Assembly (NCBI RefSeq): GCF_004135345.1 | Contig: NZ_CP035495.1 | Span: 1,116,001-1,180,000, forward strand | Reading direction: 5' to 3' | DNA length: 64,000 bases | Origin: Xylanimonas allomyrinae | GTDB taxonomy: Bacteria > Actinomycetota > Actinomycetes > Actinomycetales > Cellulomonadaceae | Shown: positions 53,644-62,121 of the stretch, piece after piece | How positions within the stretch are numbered: position 1 is the first letter of the stretch | Layout of the letters: every line of letters starts with the position of its first letter | Position numbers and translations under genes: made by a program | Notes under the pieces: generated by a model | Databases searched by the model: none | Told to the model about the DNA's origin: nothing | Seen by the model: the letters and a program-made list of their open reading frames with translations, nothing else

Positions 53644-55161
53644 TCAGGACTGGCGCGCACGGCGCGCTGCTTCGTAGGCCGCACGCCAGGTCGGGTTCGG
53701 CGGGAACAGCCCGTCGACGGAGTGGCCCGCGGCGACCTGCTCGGCAACCCAGGCGTCCTCCTCCTCCTGCCGGAGCGCCGCGTCGGCCACCTCGGCCGCG
53801 AGGTGCGGCGGGATGACGACGACGCCGTCGTCGTCGCCCACGATGACGTCGCCGGGCAGGACCGTCGCGCCGCCGCACGCGACGGCGACGTCGGCCTCCC
53901 AGGGCACGTGCCGCCGGCCGAGCACGGCCGGGTGCGGCCCGGCGGAGAACACGGGCAGGCCCGTGGCGGCGACGGCCACCGAGTCGCGCACACCGCCGTC
54001 GGTGACGACGCCGGCCGCGCCGCGCACGCGGGCGCGCAGCGCGAGCACGTCGCCGAGGGTCGCCGAGCCGCGTTCGCCCCGCGCCTCGATCACGATCACC
54101 TCGCCCTCGCCGACGGTGTCGAACGCACGCTTCTGGGCGTTGTAGCCGCCGCCGTGCGTGGCGAAGAGGTCTTCCCGGTGGGGCAGGAACCGCAGCGTCT
54201 TGGCGCGGCCCAGGAGCGTGGTGCCGGGCGTGGCGGGGCGCACGCCCTCGATGACGACGCCGTTCAGGCCGCGCTTGCGCAGCTGGGCGCTGAGTCCCGC
54301 GACGGGCGCCTCGCGCAGCTTGGCGGCGAGCTCGGCGTCGAGCACGAAGGGAGCCGGCTCGGGGGCCAGCCCGGCCGCCTCTCGGCTCCCCCACGCCTCG
54401 GCGCGCTGCACGTCGTCGACCCGGGGCCCGGAGCCGACCTCGGTGAAGGGGACGTCGCCCTGGACGACGGTGGTCACCAGCCGGCCCGACGTCGGCGCCT
54501 GCCCGGTGGCGGGGTCGACGACGCCGGGCGCGTCGACCTCGACCTCGACGACGTCGCCCGGGCCGATGACCGACGAGCCGGCGGGGGTGCCGGTGAGGAT
54601 CACGTCGCCGGTCTCGAGCGTGAGGTGCTGCGAGAGGTCGGCGACGATCTGGGGGAAGTCGAACAGCAGCGCGTGCCGGCCGGTCGTGTCCTGCTGCACG
54701 AGGGTGCCGTTGACCCAGGTGCGCACGCGCAGCGCGTCGGGGGCCACGCTGCGCGCGTCGATGAGGCCGGGCCCGAGCGGGGTGTAGCCGTCGCGCCCCT
54801 TGGAGCGCACGTTCGATCCCTTGTCGGCCCAGCGCAGGTCGTAGACGCCGAGGTCGTTGGCCGCGGTGACGGCGACGACGTGGTCCCATGCCGTCTCGGG
54901 CGGCACGTGGCGGGCGGGGGTGCCGATCACGAGCGCGACCTCGCCCTCGAAGGCGAGCAGCTCGGTCCCGGCGGGCCGTTCGACGACGTCGCCCGAGCCG
55001 GCGAGCGAGCTGGCGGGCTTGAGGAAGTAGGACGGTGCGGCGGGGGTGCGCCCCCGCTGGGCGGCACGCGAGGCGTACGCGAGGTGGACTGCGATGACCT
55101 TGCCGGGCGCCGGATCCACGGGAACCGGGGCCTTCGCGACCGTTCGTGCTTCGTCAGCCAT
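53644..55161 (-). CDS. Fumarylacetoacetase-fold enzyme fused to an RraA-like domain (505 aa)
   Basis: The N-terminal half (about 15-245) is an FAH-family domain (FEGEVALVIG with metal Glu, AANDLGVYDLRWADKGSN, TGTPAGSSVIGPGD); the C-terminal half (about 275-490) is RraA/HMG-aldolase-like (GGGYNAQKRAFD, GGVRDSVAVAATGLPVFSAG, DVIVGDDDGVVVIPP). In the pathway HpaG needs two FAH modules for decarboxylation and isomerisation; here one may be replaced by the RraA-like module, whose family includes oxaloacetate decarboxylase/aldolase activities. That split is inference. First gene of the minus-strand operon; ATG 55161 with GAGGGAG upstream. Confidence 0.85.
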   Translation of the reverse strand: MADEARTVAKAPVPVDPAPGKVIAVHLAYASRAAQRGRTPAAPSYFLKPASSLAGSGDVVERPAGTELLAFEGEVALVIGTPARHVPPETAWDHVVAVTAANDLGVYDLRWADKGSNVRSKGRDGYTPLGPGLIDARSVAPDALRVRTWVNGTLVQQDTTGRHALLFDFPQIVADLSQHLTLETGDVILTGTPAGSSVIGPGDVVEVEVDAPGVVDPATGQAPTSGRLVTTVVQGDVPFTEVGSGPRVDDVQRAEAWGSREAAGLAPEPAPFVLDAELAAKLREAPVAGLSAQLRKRGLNGVVIEGVRPATPGTTLLGRAKTLRFLPHREDLFATHGGGYNAQKRAFDTVGEGEVIVIEARGERGSATLGDVLALRARVRGAAGVVTDGGVRDSVAVAATGLPVFSAGPHPAVLGRRHVPWEADVAVACGGATVLPGDVIVGDDDGVVVIPPHLAAEVADAALRQEEEDAWVAEQVAAGHSVDGLFPPNPTWRAAYEAARRARQS

Positions 55162-55208
55162 GAGCTCCCTCGCTCGTCGTCCGGCGTCTTCGCCTACGCC
55201 TCTGGCGC

Positions 55209-55232
55209 TTCGTATGCGAGATCGTATATCTT
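55209..55232. promoter_or_regulatory. Tandem TCGTAT-type sites in the divergent catabolic promoter
   Basis: TTCGTATGCGAG (55209-55220) and ATCGTATATCTT (55221-55232) are exactly adjacent and each match ATCGTATACGAT at 9 of 12. On the minus strand TATACGATC recurs from the GntR promoter. Position between the FAH-RraA gene and the transporter gene suits one regulator controlling both directions. Confidence 0.55.
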
Positions 55233-55332
55233 CGGCTTGGACGATCGCAAGGGTCGCTGCACCGGAGCAGCCGCAGGCCAGATCCGCTCACCCGTTCACC
55301 GAGTTCCACCTGATGACGAAGGAGTCACGACC

Positions 55333-56721
55333 ATGGCGCTCGAAGGAAGCACGACGGTGCTCAGCACCAAGCGCAAGGAGGACCGACGGGTCGCGCTCGC
55401 GACACTCGTGGGCACATCGATCGAGTGGTACGACTTCTTCATCTACGCGAACGCTGCCGCGCTCGTCCTCGCGCCGCTCTACTTCGACCCGTTCACCGCG
55501 TCGGGCAGCGAGGTCGCCGGGCGCATCCTCTCGTTCGCGACGGTCGGCGTGAGCTTCCTGTTCCGCCCGCTCGGCGCGATCGTCTCCGGCCACCTCGGCG
55601 ACCGCGTGGGACGCAAGGCGATGCTCGTCGGCACCCTCCTGCTCATGGGCCTGAGCACGGCGCTCATCGGCCTGGTCCCCACGCACGCGCAGATCGGCGT
55701 CGCCGCGCCCGTCCTCCTCGTCCTGCTGCGCATCGTGCAGGGCTTCTCGGCGGGCGGCGAGTGGGGCGGCGCCGCCCTCATGGCCGTCGAGCACGCGCCC
55801 GCGCGGAAGCGGGGCCTGTTCGGCGGCTTCCCGCAGATCGGCGTCCCGATCGGCATGCTCGTCGCGACCGGCGTCCTCGCCATCGTCACCGCGACCACGA
55901 CCGACGAGCAGTTCCTGTCCTGGGGCTGGCGCGTCCCGTTCCTGATGTCGATCGCGCTGGTCGCCGTCGGCCTGGTGATCCGGCTGGGCGTGAGCGAGTC
56001 GCCCGTCTTCAAGGAGCTCAACGAGGCCGCCGAGCAGGAGCAGGTCAAGATGCCCGTCCTCGAGGTGATGCGCTACTGCTGGCCGGCCATCCTGCTCGGC
56101 GCACTCACGTTCACCGCCAACAACGGCAACGGCTACATGATCACCGGCGGCTACATCCTGTCGTACTCGACGAACGACCTCGGCGTGAACCGCGCGTCGA
56201 TCCTCGGTGCGGTCACCATCGCGGCCGCGGTCTGGGGCGTGACGACCATGGTGGGCGCCGCCTGGTCCGACAAGGTCGGGCGCACGACCGTCTACAAGGT
56301 CGGCTTCGTGTGGATGCTGCTGTGGGCGTTCCCGCTGTTCTGGATCATCGACACCACCAACCCCACGCTCATCGGCCTGTCGATGTCGGTGCTCGCCGTC
56401 GGGCTCGGGCTCACCTACGGCCCGCAGGCGGCGCTGTTCACCGAGATGTTCCCCGCCAAGGTGCGCTACTCGGGTGCAGCGCTGGCCTACGCCTTCGGCG
56501 CGATCCTGGGCGGCGCGTTCTCGCCGCTGATCGCCACGTGGCTCCAGGCGACCTTCAAGACGTCGGCCTCCGTCTCGACGTACCTCGCGATCTTGTCGGT
56601 CATCGCCCTGACGGCGACGTTCCTCATCAAGGACCGCACCGGCCGCCCGCTCGACGCGAGCGCGACCGACATCCCCGGCGCGCAGCGGCTCGAGGCCGCC
56701 CTCCAGGACGCGCCGCGCTGA
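55333..56721 (+). CDS. MFS transporter, metabolite:H+ symporter (MHS) type (462 aa)
   Basis: Probably imports the aromatic acid. Twelve helices; MHS hallmarks GTSIEWYDFFIYANAAALV (helix 1), LFRPLGAIVSGHLGDRVGRKAML (helices 2-3) and GFSAGGEWGGAALMAVEH (helix 4-5 loop). This family takes up organic acids such as shikimate, citrate and aromatic acids. ATG 55333 has AAGGAG upstream. It leads the plus-strand operon with the flavin monooxygenase and dehydrogenase, divergent from the hpa operon. Confidence 0.9.
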   Translation: MALEGSTTVLSTKRKEDRRVALATLVGTSIEWYDFFIYANAAALVLAPLYFDPFTASGSEVAGRILSFATVGVSFLFRPLGAIVSGHLGDRVGRKAMLVGTLLLMGLSTALIGLVPTHAQIGVAAPVLLVLLRIVQGFSAGGEWGGAALMAVEHAPARKRGLFGGFPQIGVPIGMLVATGVLAIVTATTTDEQFLSWGWRVPFLMSIALVAVGLVIRLGVSESPVFKELNEAAEQEQVKMPVLEVMRYCWPAILLGALTFTANNGNGYMITGGYILSYSTNDLGVNRASILGAVTIAAAVWGVTTMVGAAWSDKVGRTTVYKVGFVWMLLWAFPLFWIIDTTNPTLIGLSMSVLAVGLGLTYGPQAALFTEMFPAKVRYSGAALAYAFGAILGGAFSPLIATWLQATFKTSASVSTYLAILSVIALTATFLIKDRTGRPLDASATDIPGAQRLEAALQDAPR

Positions 56722-56767
56722 CCGTGATCGACCCCACCACGTCGACGTCACACTAAGGAGTGGTCCG

Positions 56768-58729
56768 ATGCAGTTCCATCACCACGGATACGTCAGTGCC
56801 GACCCACAGGTCCAGCCCGCCGCGGGCACCGGCCTCGACCGGCCCGACGAGATCCCCGCAGAGGTCGACGTGCTCATCGTCGGCTCGGGCCCCGCAGGCG
56901 TCATCGCCGCTGCCCAGCTCGCGCAGTACCCCGGGATCACCACCCGGATCGTCGAGCGCCGCGGCGGCCGGCTCGTGCTCGGCCAGGCCGACGGCGTCCA
57001 GGCCCGCAGCGTCGAGACGTTCCACGCGTTCGGGTTCTCCGAGCGCATCATCGCCGAGGCGTACCACATCACGGAGATGGCGTTCTGGGAGCCCGACGCG
57101 ACCCACCCCGAGACCATCGTGCGCAAAGCCCGGCCGCTCGACGACGACCACGGGATCAGCGAGTTCCCGCACCTCGTCGTCAACCAGGCCCGGGTGCTCG
57201 ACTACTTCCTCGAGGCGGCGGCGAACGGCCCGGCCCGCATCCAGCCCGACTACGGCTGGGAGCTGGCCGACCTCGCCGTCGGCGGTCCGGGCGAGTCGCA
57301 CCCGGTGACGGTCACGCTGCGCGGCACCGTCGGCCCGCAGGAGGGGACCGAGCGCACGGTGCGCGCCCGGTACGTCGTCGGCTGCGACGGCGCGCACTCC
57401 GCGGTGCGCGAGGCGCTCGGCTGCACGCCCGTCGGCGACAAGTCCAACCACGCGTGGGGCGTGCTCGACGTGCTCGCCGTCACCGACTTCCCCGACGTGC
57501 GCACCAAGTGCGCGATCCGCTCGCACGACGGCGGCAACATCCTGCTCATCCCCCGCGAGGGGGGGTTCCTGGTGCGCTGGTACGTCGACCTCGGCATGGT
57601 GCCCGACGACGACGACGGGGCGATCCGCCGCACGCCGCTCGAAGAGATCATCGCCCGCGCGAACGCGATCATCCACCCCTACACGCTCGACGTGAAGGAC
57701 GTGCCCTGGCACAGCGTCTACGAGGTCGGCCACCGCGTCACCGACCGGTTCGACGACGTCCCGCTCGACCAGGTGGGCACGCGCGCCCCGCACGTGTTCA
57801 TCACGGGCGACGCCTGCCACACCCACTCCGCCAAGGCCGGGCAGGGCATGAACGTGTCGATGCAGGACGGCTGGAACATCGCCTGGAAGCTCGGGCACGT
57901 CCTCACCGGGCGCGCGCCCGAGTCGCTGCTGGCCACGTACTCGGCCGAGCGGCAGGTCGTCGCGCAGAACCTCATCGACTTCGACCGCGAGTGGTCCACG
58001 CTCATGGCGACCAAGTCGGAGGACCTGCCCGACCCCGACTACCTGTCGAGCTACTACGTCAGGTCCGCGGAGTTCGCGTTCGGCTTCATGACGCAGTACA
58101 CGAAGTCCGCGATCGTCGGCGGCACCGAGCACCAGCACCTGGCGCCCGGGTTCCCAGTCGGCAAGCGGTTCAAGTCCCCCGCGGTCGAGCGCGTGTGCGA
58201 CGGCAACCCGGTGCACCTGGGCCACCACCACCGCGCCGACGGGCGCTGGCGCGTGTACGCGTTCGCGGACTCCCCCGCGGCCGGATCGCCGTCGGCGCTG
58301 ACCGACTGGGCGCACTGGCTCGCGACCGACCCGGCGTCCCCGCTGCTGGTGCACACCCCCGCGGACGCCGAGCTCGGCTCCGTCCTCGACGTCAAGGTCG
58401 TCTACCAGCAGGACCACACGGCGATGAACAACGTCGCCGACGTCCCGGCCGTGTTCCTGCCCCGCACCGGACCGTTCGAGCTCGTCGACTACGAGAAGGT
58501 CTACGCGACCGACCCGCGCGACGACGTGTTCGCCGCGCGCGGCATCGACCGCGGCGGCGTCGTCGTGGTGGTGCGCCCCGACCAGTACGTGGCCGCCGTG
58601 CTGCCGCTGACCGCGAAGGCCGAGCTGGCCTCGTTCTTCGCCGACGCCCTGCTGCCGGCCGCCGTGCCCACGCCCGCCCAGGTTCCCGCCGCCCCGGTGG
58701 CCGCCGCACCGGCCGCCGCCGCCCTGTGA
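56768..58729 (+). CDS. FAD-dependent aromatic hydroxylase, phenol 2-monooxygenase / 3-hydroxybenzoate 4-hydroxylase type (653 aa)
   Basis: Inserts one oxygen into a phenolic ring using NAD(P)H. The Rossmann GxGxxG is IVGSGPAGVIAAA (about 37-49), the DG motif is VGCDGAHSAVR and the second FAD motif is ITGDACHTHSAKAGQGMN; a thioredoxin-like C-terminal domain (about 465-630) marks the phenol hydroxylase/MobA group. By context it may make the catechol that HpaD opens, but the substrate is not proven. ATG 56768 has AAGGAG upstream. The last 25 residues are Ala/Pro-rich. Confidence 0.87.
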   Translation: MQFHHHGYVSADPQVQPAAGTGLDRPDEIPAEVDVLIVGSGPAGVIAAAQLAQYPGITTRIVERRGGRLVLGQADGVQARSVETFHAFGFSERIIAEAYHITEMAFWEPDATHPETIVRKARPLDDDHGISEFPHLVVNQARVLDYFLEAAANGPARIQPDYGWELADLAVGGPGESHPVTVTLRGTVGPQEGTERTVRARYVVGCDGAHSAVREALGCTPVGDKSNHAWGVLDVLAVTDFPDVRTKCAIRSHDGGNILLIPREGGFLVRWYVDLGMVPDDDDGAIRRTPLEEIIARANAIIHPYTLDVKDVPWHSVYEVGHRVTDRFDDVPLDQVGTRAPHVFITGDACHTHSAKAGQGMNVSMQDGWNIAWKLGHVLTGRAPESLLATYSAERQVVAQNLIDFDREWSTLMATKSEDLPDPDYLSSYYVRSAEFAFGFMTQYTKSAIVGGTEHQHLAPGFPVGKRFKSPAVERVCDGNPVHLGHHHRADGRWRVYAFADSPAAGSPSALTDWAHWLATDPASPLLVHTPADAELGSVLDVKVVYQQDHTAMNNVADVPAVFLPRTGPFELVDYEKVYATDPRDDVFAARGIDRGGVVVVVRPDQYVAAVLPLTAKAELASFFADALLPAAVPTPAQVPAAPVAAAPAAAAL

Positions 58730-58737
58730 GGTCGCCC

Positions 58738-60216
58738 ATGACTGACACCGACATCACCACCCTCCTCGACGACCCCACCCTGCTGCGGCGTGCCGCGTAC
58801 GTCGGCGGCGCCTGGGTCGCCGACGGCGCCTCGGGCGCGTTCGCGATCACCAACCCGGCCACGGGCGCGACCATCGCGCACGTGCCCCGGCTCGACCGGG
58901 AGCAGGTCGCGGGCGCGATCGCGGCGGCCGACCAGGCCTTGCCCGGCTGGCGCGCACTGTCGGGCAAGCAGCGTGCGGTGATCCTGCGTCGCTGGTTCGA
59001 CCTGGTCACCGAGCACACCGAGGACCTCGCCCGGCTCGTCACGCTCGAGGAAGGCAAGCCGCTCGCGGAGGCGCGCGGCGAGATCACCTACGCGGCGTCG
59101 TTCATCGAGTGGTTCGCCGAGGAGGCCAAGCGCGTGCGCGGCGACGTCTTCGGTGCGCCTCAGCCGAGCGCCCGGGTGATCGTCCTCAAGGAGCCCGTGG
59201 GCGTGTGCGTGGCCATCACGCCGTGGAACTTCCCCGCGGCGATGATCACCCGCAAGGCAGCCCCGGCCCTGGCCGCCGGGTGCACCATGGTGGTCAAGCC
59301 CGCCGAGCAGACGCCGCTGACGGCGCTCGCGCTCGCCGAGCTGGCCGCGCGAGCGGGCGTCCCGGCGGGCGTGCTCAACGTCGTCGTCGGGCAGGCACGC
59401 GAGATCGGGCCCGAGCTGACCGGCAACCCGGCGGTGCGCAAGCTGAGCTTCACCGGGTCGACCGAGGTGGGCCGCGTGCTGCTCGAGCAGGCCGCCGCCA
59501 CGGTCAAGAAGGTCTCCATGGAGCTCGGCGGCAACGCGCCGGTCCTCGTGTTCGACGACGCCGACCTCGACGCCGCCGTCGACGGGGTCATCGCCGCCAA
59601 GTACCGCAACACGGGGCAGGCGTGCGTCAGCGCGAACCGGGTGTACGTCCAGTCGGGCATCTACGAGCGGTTCGCCGCCGAGCTCGCCCGGCGGGTCGGG
59701 CAGATGCCCGTGGGCGACGGGTTCGCGCCCGGCGTCATGCAGGGCCCGCTCATCGACACCAACGCCGTCGCGAAGGTCGAGGAGCACGTGCGGGACGCCA
59801 CGGGCCACGGCGCGCGCGTCGTCGCCGGGGGCGGGCGACACGAGCTGGGCGGGCTGTTCTTCCAGCCGACGGTGCTGGCCGACGTCACCTCCGACATGCT
59901 CGTCACGCGCGAGGAGACCTTCGGTCCGATCACCCCGCTCATCCGGTTCGACGACGAGGCCGAGGCGGTGCGTCTGGCCAACGCGACAGAGTTCGGGCTC
60001 GCCGCCTACCTGTGGTCGCGCGACGCGGCGCGGGTGTGGCGCGTGGCCGCGGCGCTCGAGACGGGCATGCTCGGCATCAACACCGGTGCGATCTCCCACG
60101 AGATCGCACCGTTCGGGGGCGTCAAGCAGTCCGGCATCGGGCGGGAGGGGTCCGTCTACGGGATCGACGAGTACCTGGAGCTGAAGTACCTCGCCTGGGA
60201 GGGCGCCGGCGTCTGA
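58738..60216 (+). CDS. gabD: NAD(P)-dependent succinate-semialdehyde dehydrogenase type ALDH (492 aa)
   Basis: Would oxidise the succinate semialdehyde released by HpaI to succinate. GabD-like features: EGKPLAEARGEI, TPWNFPAAMITRK, VKPAEQTPLTALA, catalytic Glu in MELGGNAP and Cys in NTGQACVSANR. ATG 58738 follows the monooxygenase stop by 8 bases with GAGGT upstream. A strong terminator follows. Other semialdehydes are possible substrates, but the pathway fits. Confidence 0.9.
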   Translation: MTDTDITTLLDDPTLLRRAAYVGGAWVADGASGAFAITNPATGATIAHVPRLDREQVAGAIAAADQALPGWRALSGKQRAVILRRWFDLVTEHTEDLARLVTLEEGKPLAEARGEITYAASFIEWFAEEAKRVRGDVFGAPQPSARVIVLKEPVGVCVAITPWNFPAAMITRKAAPALAAGCTMVVKPAEQTPLTALALAELAARAGVPAGVLNVVVGQAREIGPELTGNPAVRKLSFTGSTEVGRVLLEQAAATVKKVSMELGGNAPVLVFDDADLDAAVDGVIAAKYRNTGQACVSANRVYVQSGIYERFAAELARRVGQMPVGDGFAPGVMQGPLIDTNAVAKVEEHVRDATGHGARVVAGGGRHELGGLFFQPTVLADVTSDMLVTREETFGPITPLIRFDDEAEAVRLANATEFGLAAYLWSRDAARVWRVAAALETGMLGINTGAISHEIAPFGGVKQSGIGREGSVYGIDEYLELKYLAWEGAGV

Positions 60217-60228
60217 CCCCTGCCTCGC

Positions 60229-60277
60229 GACCCTGATCGTGGTGCCGCCCCGAAGGGCCGGCGCCACGATCAGGGTC
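60229..60277 (+). terminator. Very long hairpin ending the transporter-monooxygenase-dehydrogenase operon
   Basis: The 19-base arms 60229-60247 (GACCCTGATCGTGG...) and 60259-60277 (...CCACGATCAGGGTC) match at 18 of 19, and the loop can extend the stem with CCC/GGG around GAA. It begins 13 bases past the gabD stop. Confidence 0.8.
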
Positions 60278-60313
60278 GTTATCAGGGTGTTCACGCGTTT
60301 TCGGGGCCTCGCC

Positions 60314-60326
60314 CCCTGTGACAGGG
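60314..60326. promoter_or_regulatory. Palindrome CCCTGTGACAGGG at the ABC operon start
   Basis: A perfect 13-base palindrome whose right end overlaps CAGGGT, which lies 7 bases before the ATG at 60335 and could be the -10 of a leaderless transcript. A repressor site is plausible. Confidence 0.45.
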
Positions 60327-60334
60327 TGGCGGGC

Positions 60335-61246
60335 ATGGAACCGGCAATCGTGACGCACGGCGTCACCAAGTCGTTCGGCCGCGTGACCGCGCTGTCGGAC
60401 CTGTCGGTCGAGCTTCCCCCGGGGGTGGTCGGGCTCGTCGGCGCCAACGGCGCAGGCAAGTCGACCCTCTTGAAGATCCTGCTCGGCCTGCTGCCCCCGA
60501 CCTCCGGCACCGCGACGGTGCTCGGCCACGACACGCTCACCGAGGGTCTCGAGATCCGCCGCATCGTCGGCTACATGCCCGAGTCCGACTGCCTGCCCGC
60601 CGACGTCTCGGCCTCCGAGCTCATCGTCCACCTGGCCCGCATGTCAGGTCTGCCCGCGGCCGCGGCCCGCGAGCGCGCCGCCGACACCCTGCGCCACGTC
60701 GGGCTCGACGAGGAGCGGTACCGGCCCGTCGGCGGGTACTCGACGGGCATGAAGCAGCGGGTCAAGCTCGCGCAGGCCCTCGTGCACGACCCGCGGCTCG
60801 TGTTCCTCGACGAACCGACCAACGGCCTCGACCCCACGGGCCGCGACGAGATGCTCGCGCTCATCCGGCGCATCGGCACCGAGTTCGGCATCTCGGTCGT
60901 CGTCACCTCCCACCTGCTGGGCGAGCTCGAACGCATCGCCGACCACGTCGTCGTCATCGAGGGCGGCACGTTGCAGCGCTCGACCTCGACCGCCGAGGCC
61001 ACCGCCGCCTCAGGCGTCGTCCTCGTCGAGGTCACCACCCGGCGCGACGCCGTCGTCGAGACCCTGCGCGCCGCCGGCATCGCCGTCGAGGCCCCCGACG
61101 GCGCCGACATCTTCACCGTCACGGTCGACGACGCGACCGTCCTCGACGCCGTGACCGCGGCCGTCGCCACGACCGGCGTCGGGCTCGTGCGCCTGCAACC
61201 GCGGCGCCACCACCTCACCGAGATGTTCACGGGGGCGAACCGATGA
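60335..61246 (+). CDS. ABC transporter ATP-binding protein (303 aa)
   Basis: Energises the permease encoded next. Walker A GANGAGKST (about 38-46), the signature YSTGMKQR, Walker B LVFLDEPTNGLDP and the switch His in TSHLLGELE are intact; a C-terminal 70-residue extension is typical of ABC-2 exporters. ATG 60335 is favoured by the family-typical start MEPAIVTHGVTKSFG. It overlaps the permease gene by 4 bases. Substrate unknown. Confidence 0.9.
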   Translation: MEPAIVTHGVTKSFGRVTALSDLSVELPPGVVGLVGANGAGKSTLLKILLGLLPPTSGTATVLGHDTLTEGLEIRRIVGYMPESDCLPADVSASELIVHLARMSGLPAAAARERAADTLRHVGLDEERYRPVGGYSTGMKQRVKLAQALVHDPRLVFLDEPTNGLDPTGRDEMLALIRRIGTEFGISVVVTSHLLGELERIADHVVVIEGGTLQRSTSTAEATAASGVVLVEVTTRRDAVVETLRAAGIAVEAPDGADIFTVTVDDATVLDAVTAAVATTGVGLVRLQPRRHHLTEMFTGANR

Positions 61247-62121
61247 CCGACGTCATCCACGACATCGGGTTCCGGCACTACGACGGGCCGCGGCTCGGCC
61301 GCGGCTGGATCACCCGGTCCCTGCTCGTCGACACCGTGCGCGGCGTGTTCGGGCTGGGGCGCCCCGCACGCGCCAAGGTCATGCCCTGGGTGCTGATCGT
61401 CGTCACGGCGCTGCCCGCCCTGGTCGTCACGCTCGTCGTGATCATCGCCGGCGCCGACGAGCTGCCCGTCTCCCCGACGGCCTACCTCGTGCAGGTCCAG
61501 GTGCCGATCGCGCTCTTCGCCGCGCTCGCCGCGCCCTACGCCGTCTCCCGGGACCAACGGTTCGGGGTCATGTCGCTGTACCTGTCGCGGCCCATGCTGC
61601 GATCCGACTACGTCGGCGCACGCTACCTCGGGCTCGCGGCGGCCCTGTGGGCCGTGATGGCGCTGCCCCAGACCCTCCTGCTGGCCGGCGCCCTGCTGGG
61701 CAAGCTTCCCGTGGGGCACAACCTCGTCCAGTGGGCCGGCGGCCTGCTCGCCTCGCTGCTGCTGGCGGCGGTGCTCGCTGCCCTCGCCCTGACCGTCGCC
61801 GCCTTCACCCCGCGCCGCGGGATCGGCGTCGCCTCGATCATCGCGATCCTGCTCGTCGCCAGCGGCGTCTCGCTCACGCTCACGGCCCTCGCCGCCGGCC
61901 AGGGACGCGACGACCTCGCGGCGCTGGCCGGGGTGCTCGACCCGTTCCGGCTGGTCGACACGATCGCCTCCTGGGTGCTGGGGGTCGACCCCGCGCTCGC
62001 CGAGGCGGCGCCGACCGGCGGCGGGCAGGTCGCCCTGTTCGCGCTCGTCTACGCCCTCGTCCTCGGCGCGTGCGCCCTGCTGCTGCGCCTGCGCTACCGG
62101 AAGGCGGGTGGTGCGCTGTGA
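61243..62121 (+). CDS. ABC-2 type permease (292 aa)
   Basis: About six membrane helices after a cytoplasmic N-terminus (FRHYDGPRLGRGWITRSLL), with YLSRPMLRSDYVGARYLGL matching the ABC-2 permease pattern in which the first helix pair is followed by an R-rich coupling segment. ATGA overlaps on the left and GTGA on the right tie it to both ATPase genes. No substrate can be read. Confidence 0.85.
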   Translation: MTDVIHDIGFRHYDGPRLGRGWITRSLLVDTVRGVFGLGRPARAKVMPWVLIVVTALPALVVTLVVIIAGADELPVSPTAYLVQVQVPIALFAALAAPYAVSRDQRFGVMSLYLSRPMLRSDYVGARYLGLAAALWAVMALPQTLLLAGALLGKLPVGHNLVQWAGGLLASLLLAAVLAALALTVAAFTPRRGIGVASIIAILLVASGVSLTLTALAAGQGRDDLAALAGVLDPFRLVDTIASWVLGVDPALAEAAPTGGGQVALFALVYALVLGACALLLRLRYRKAGGAL

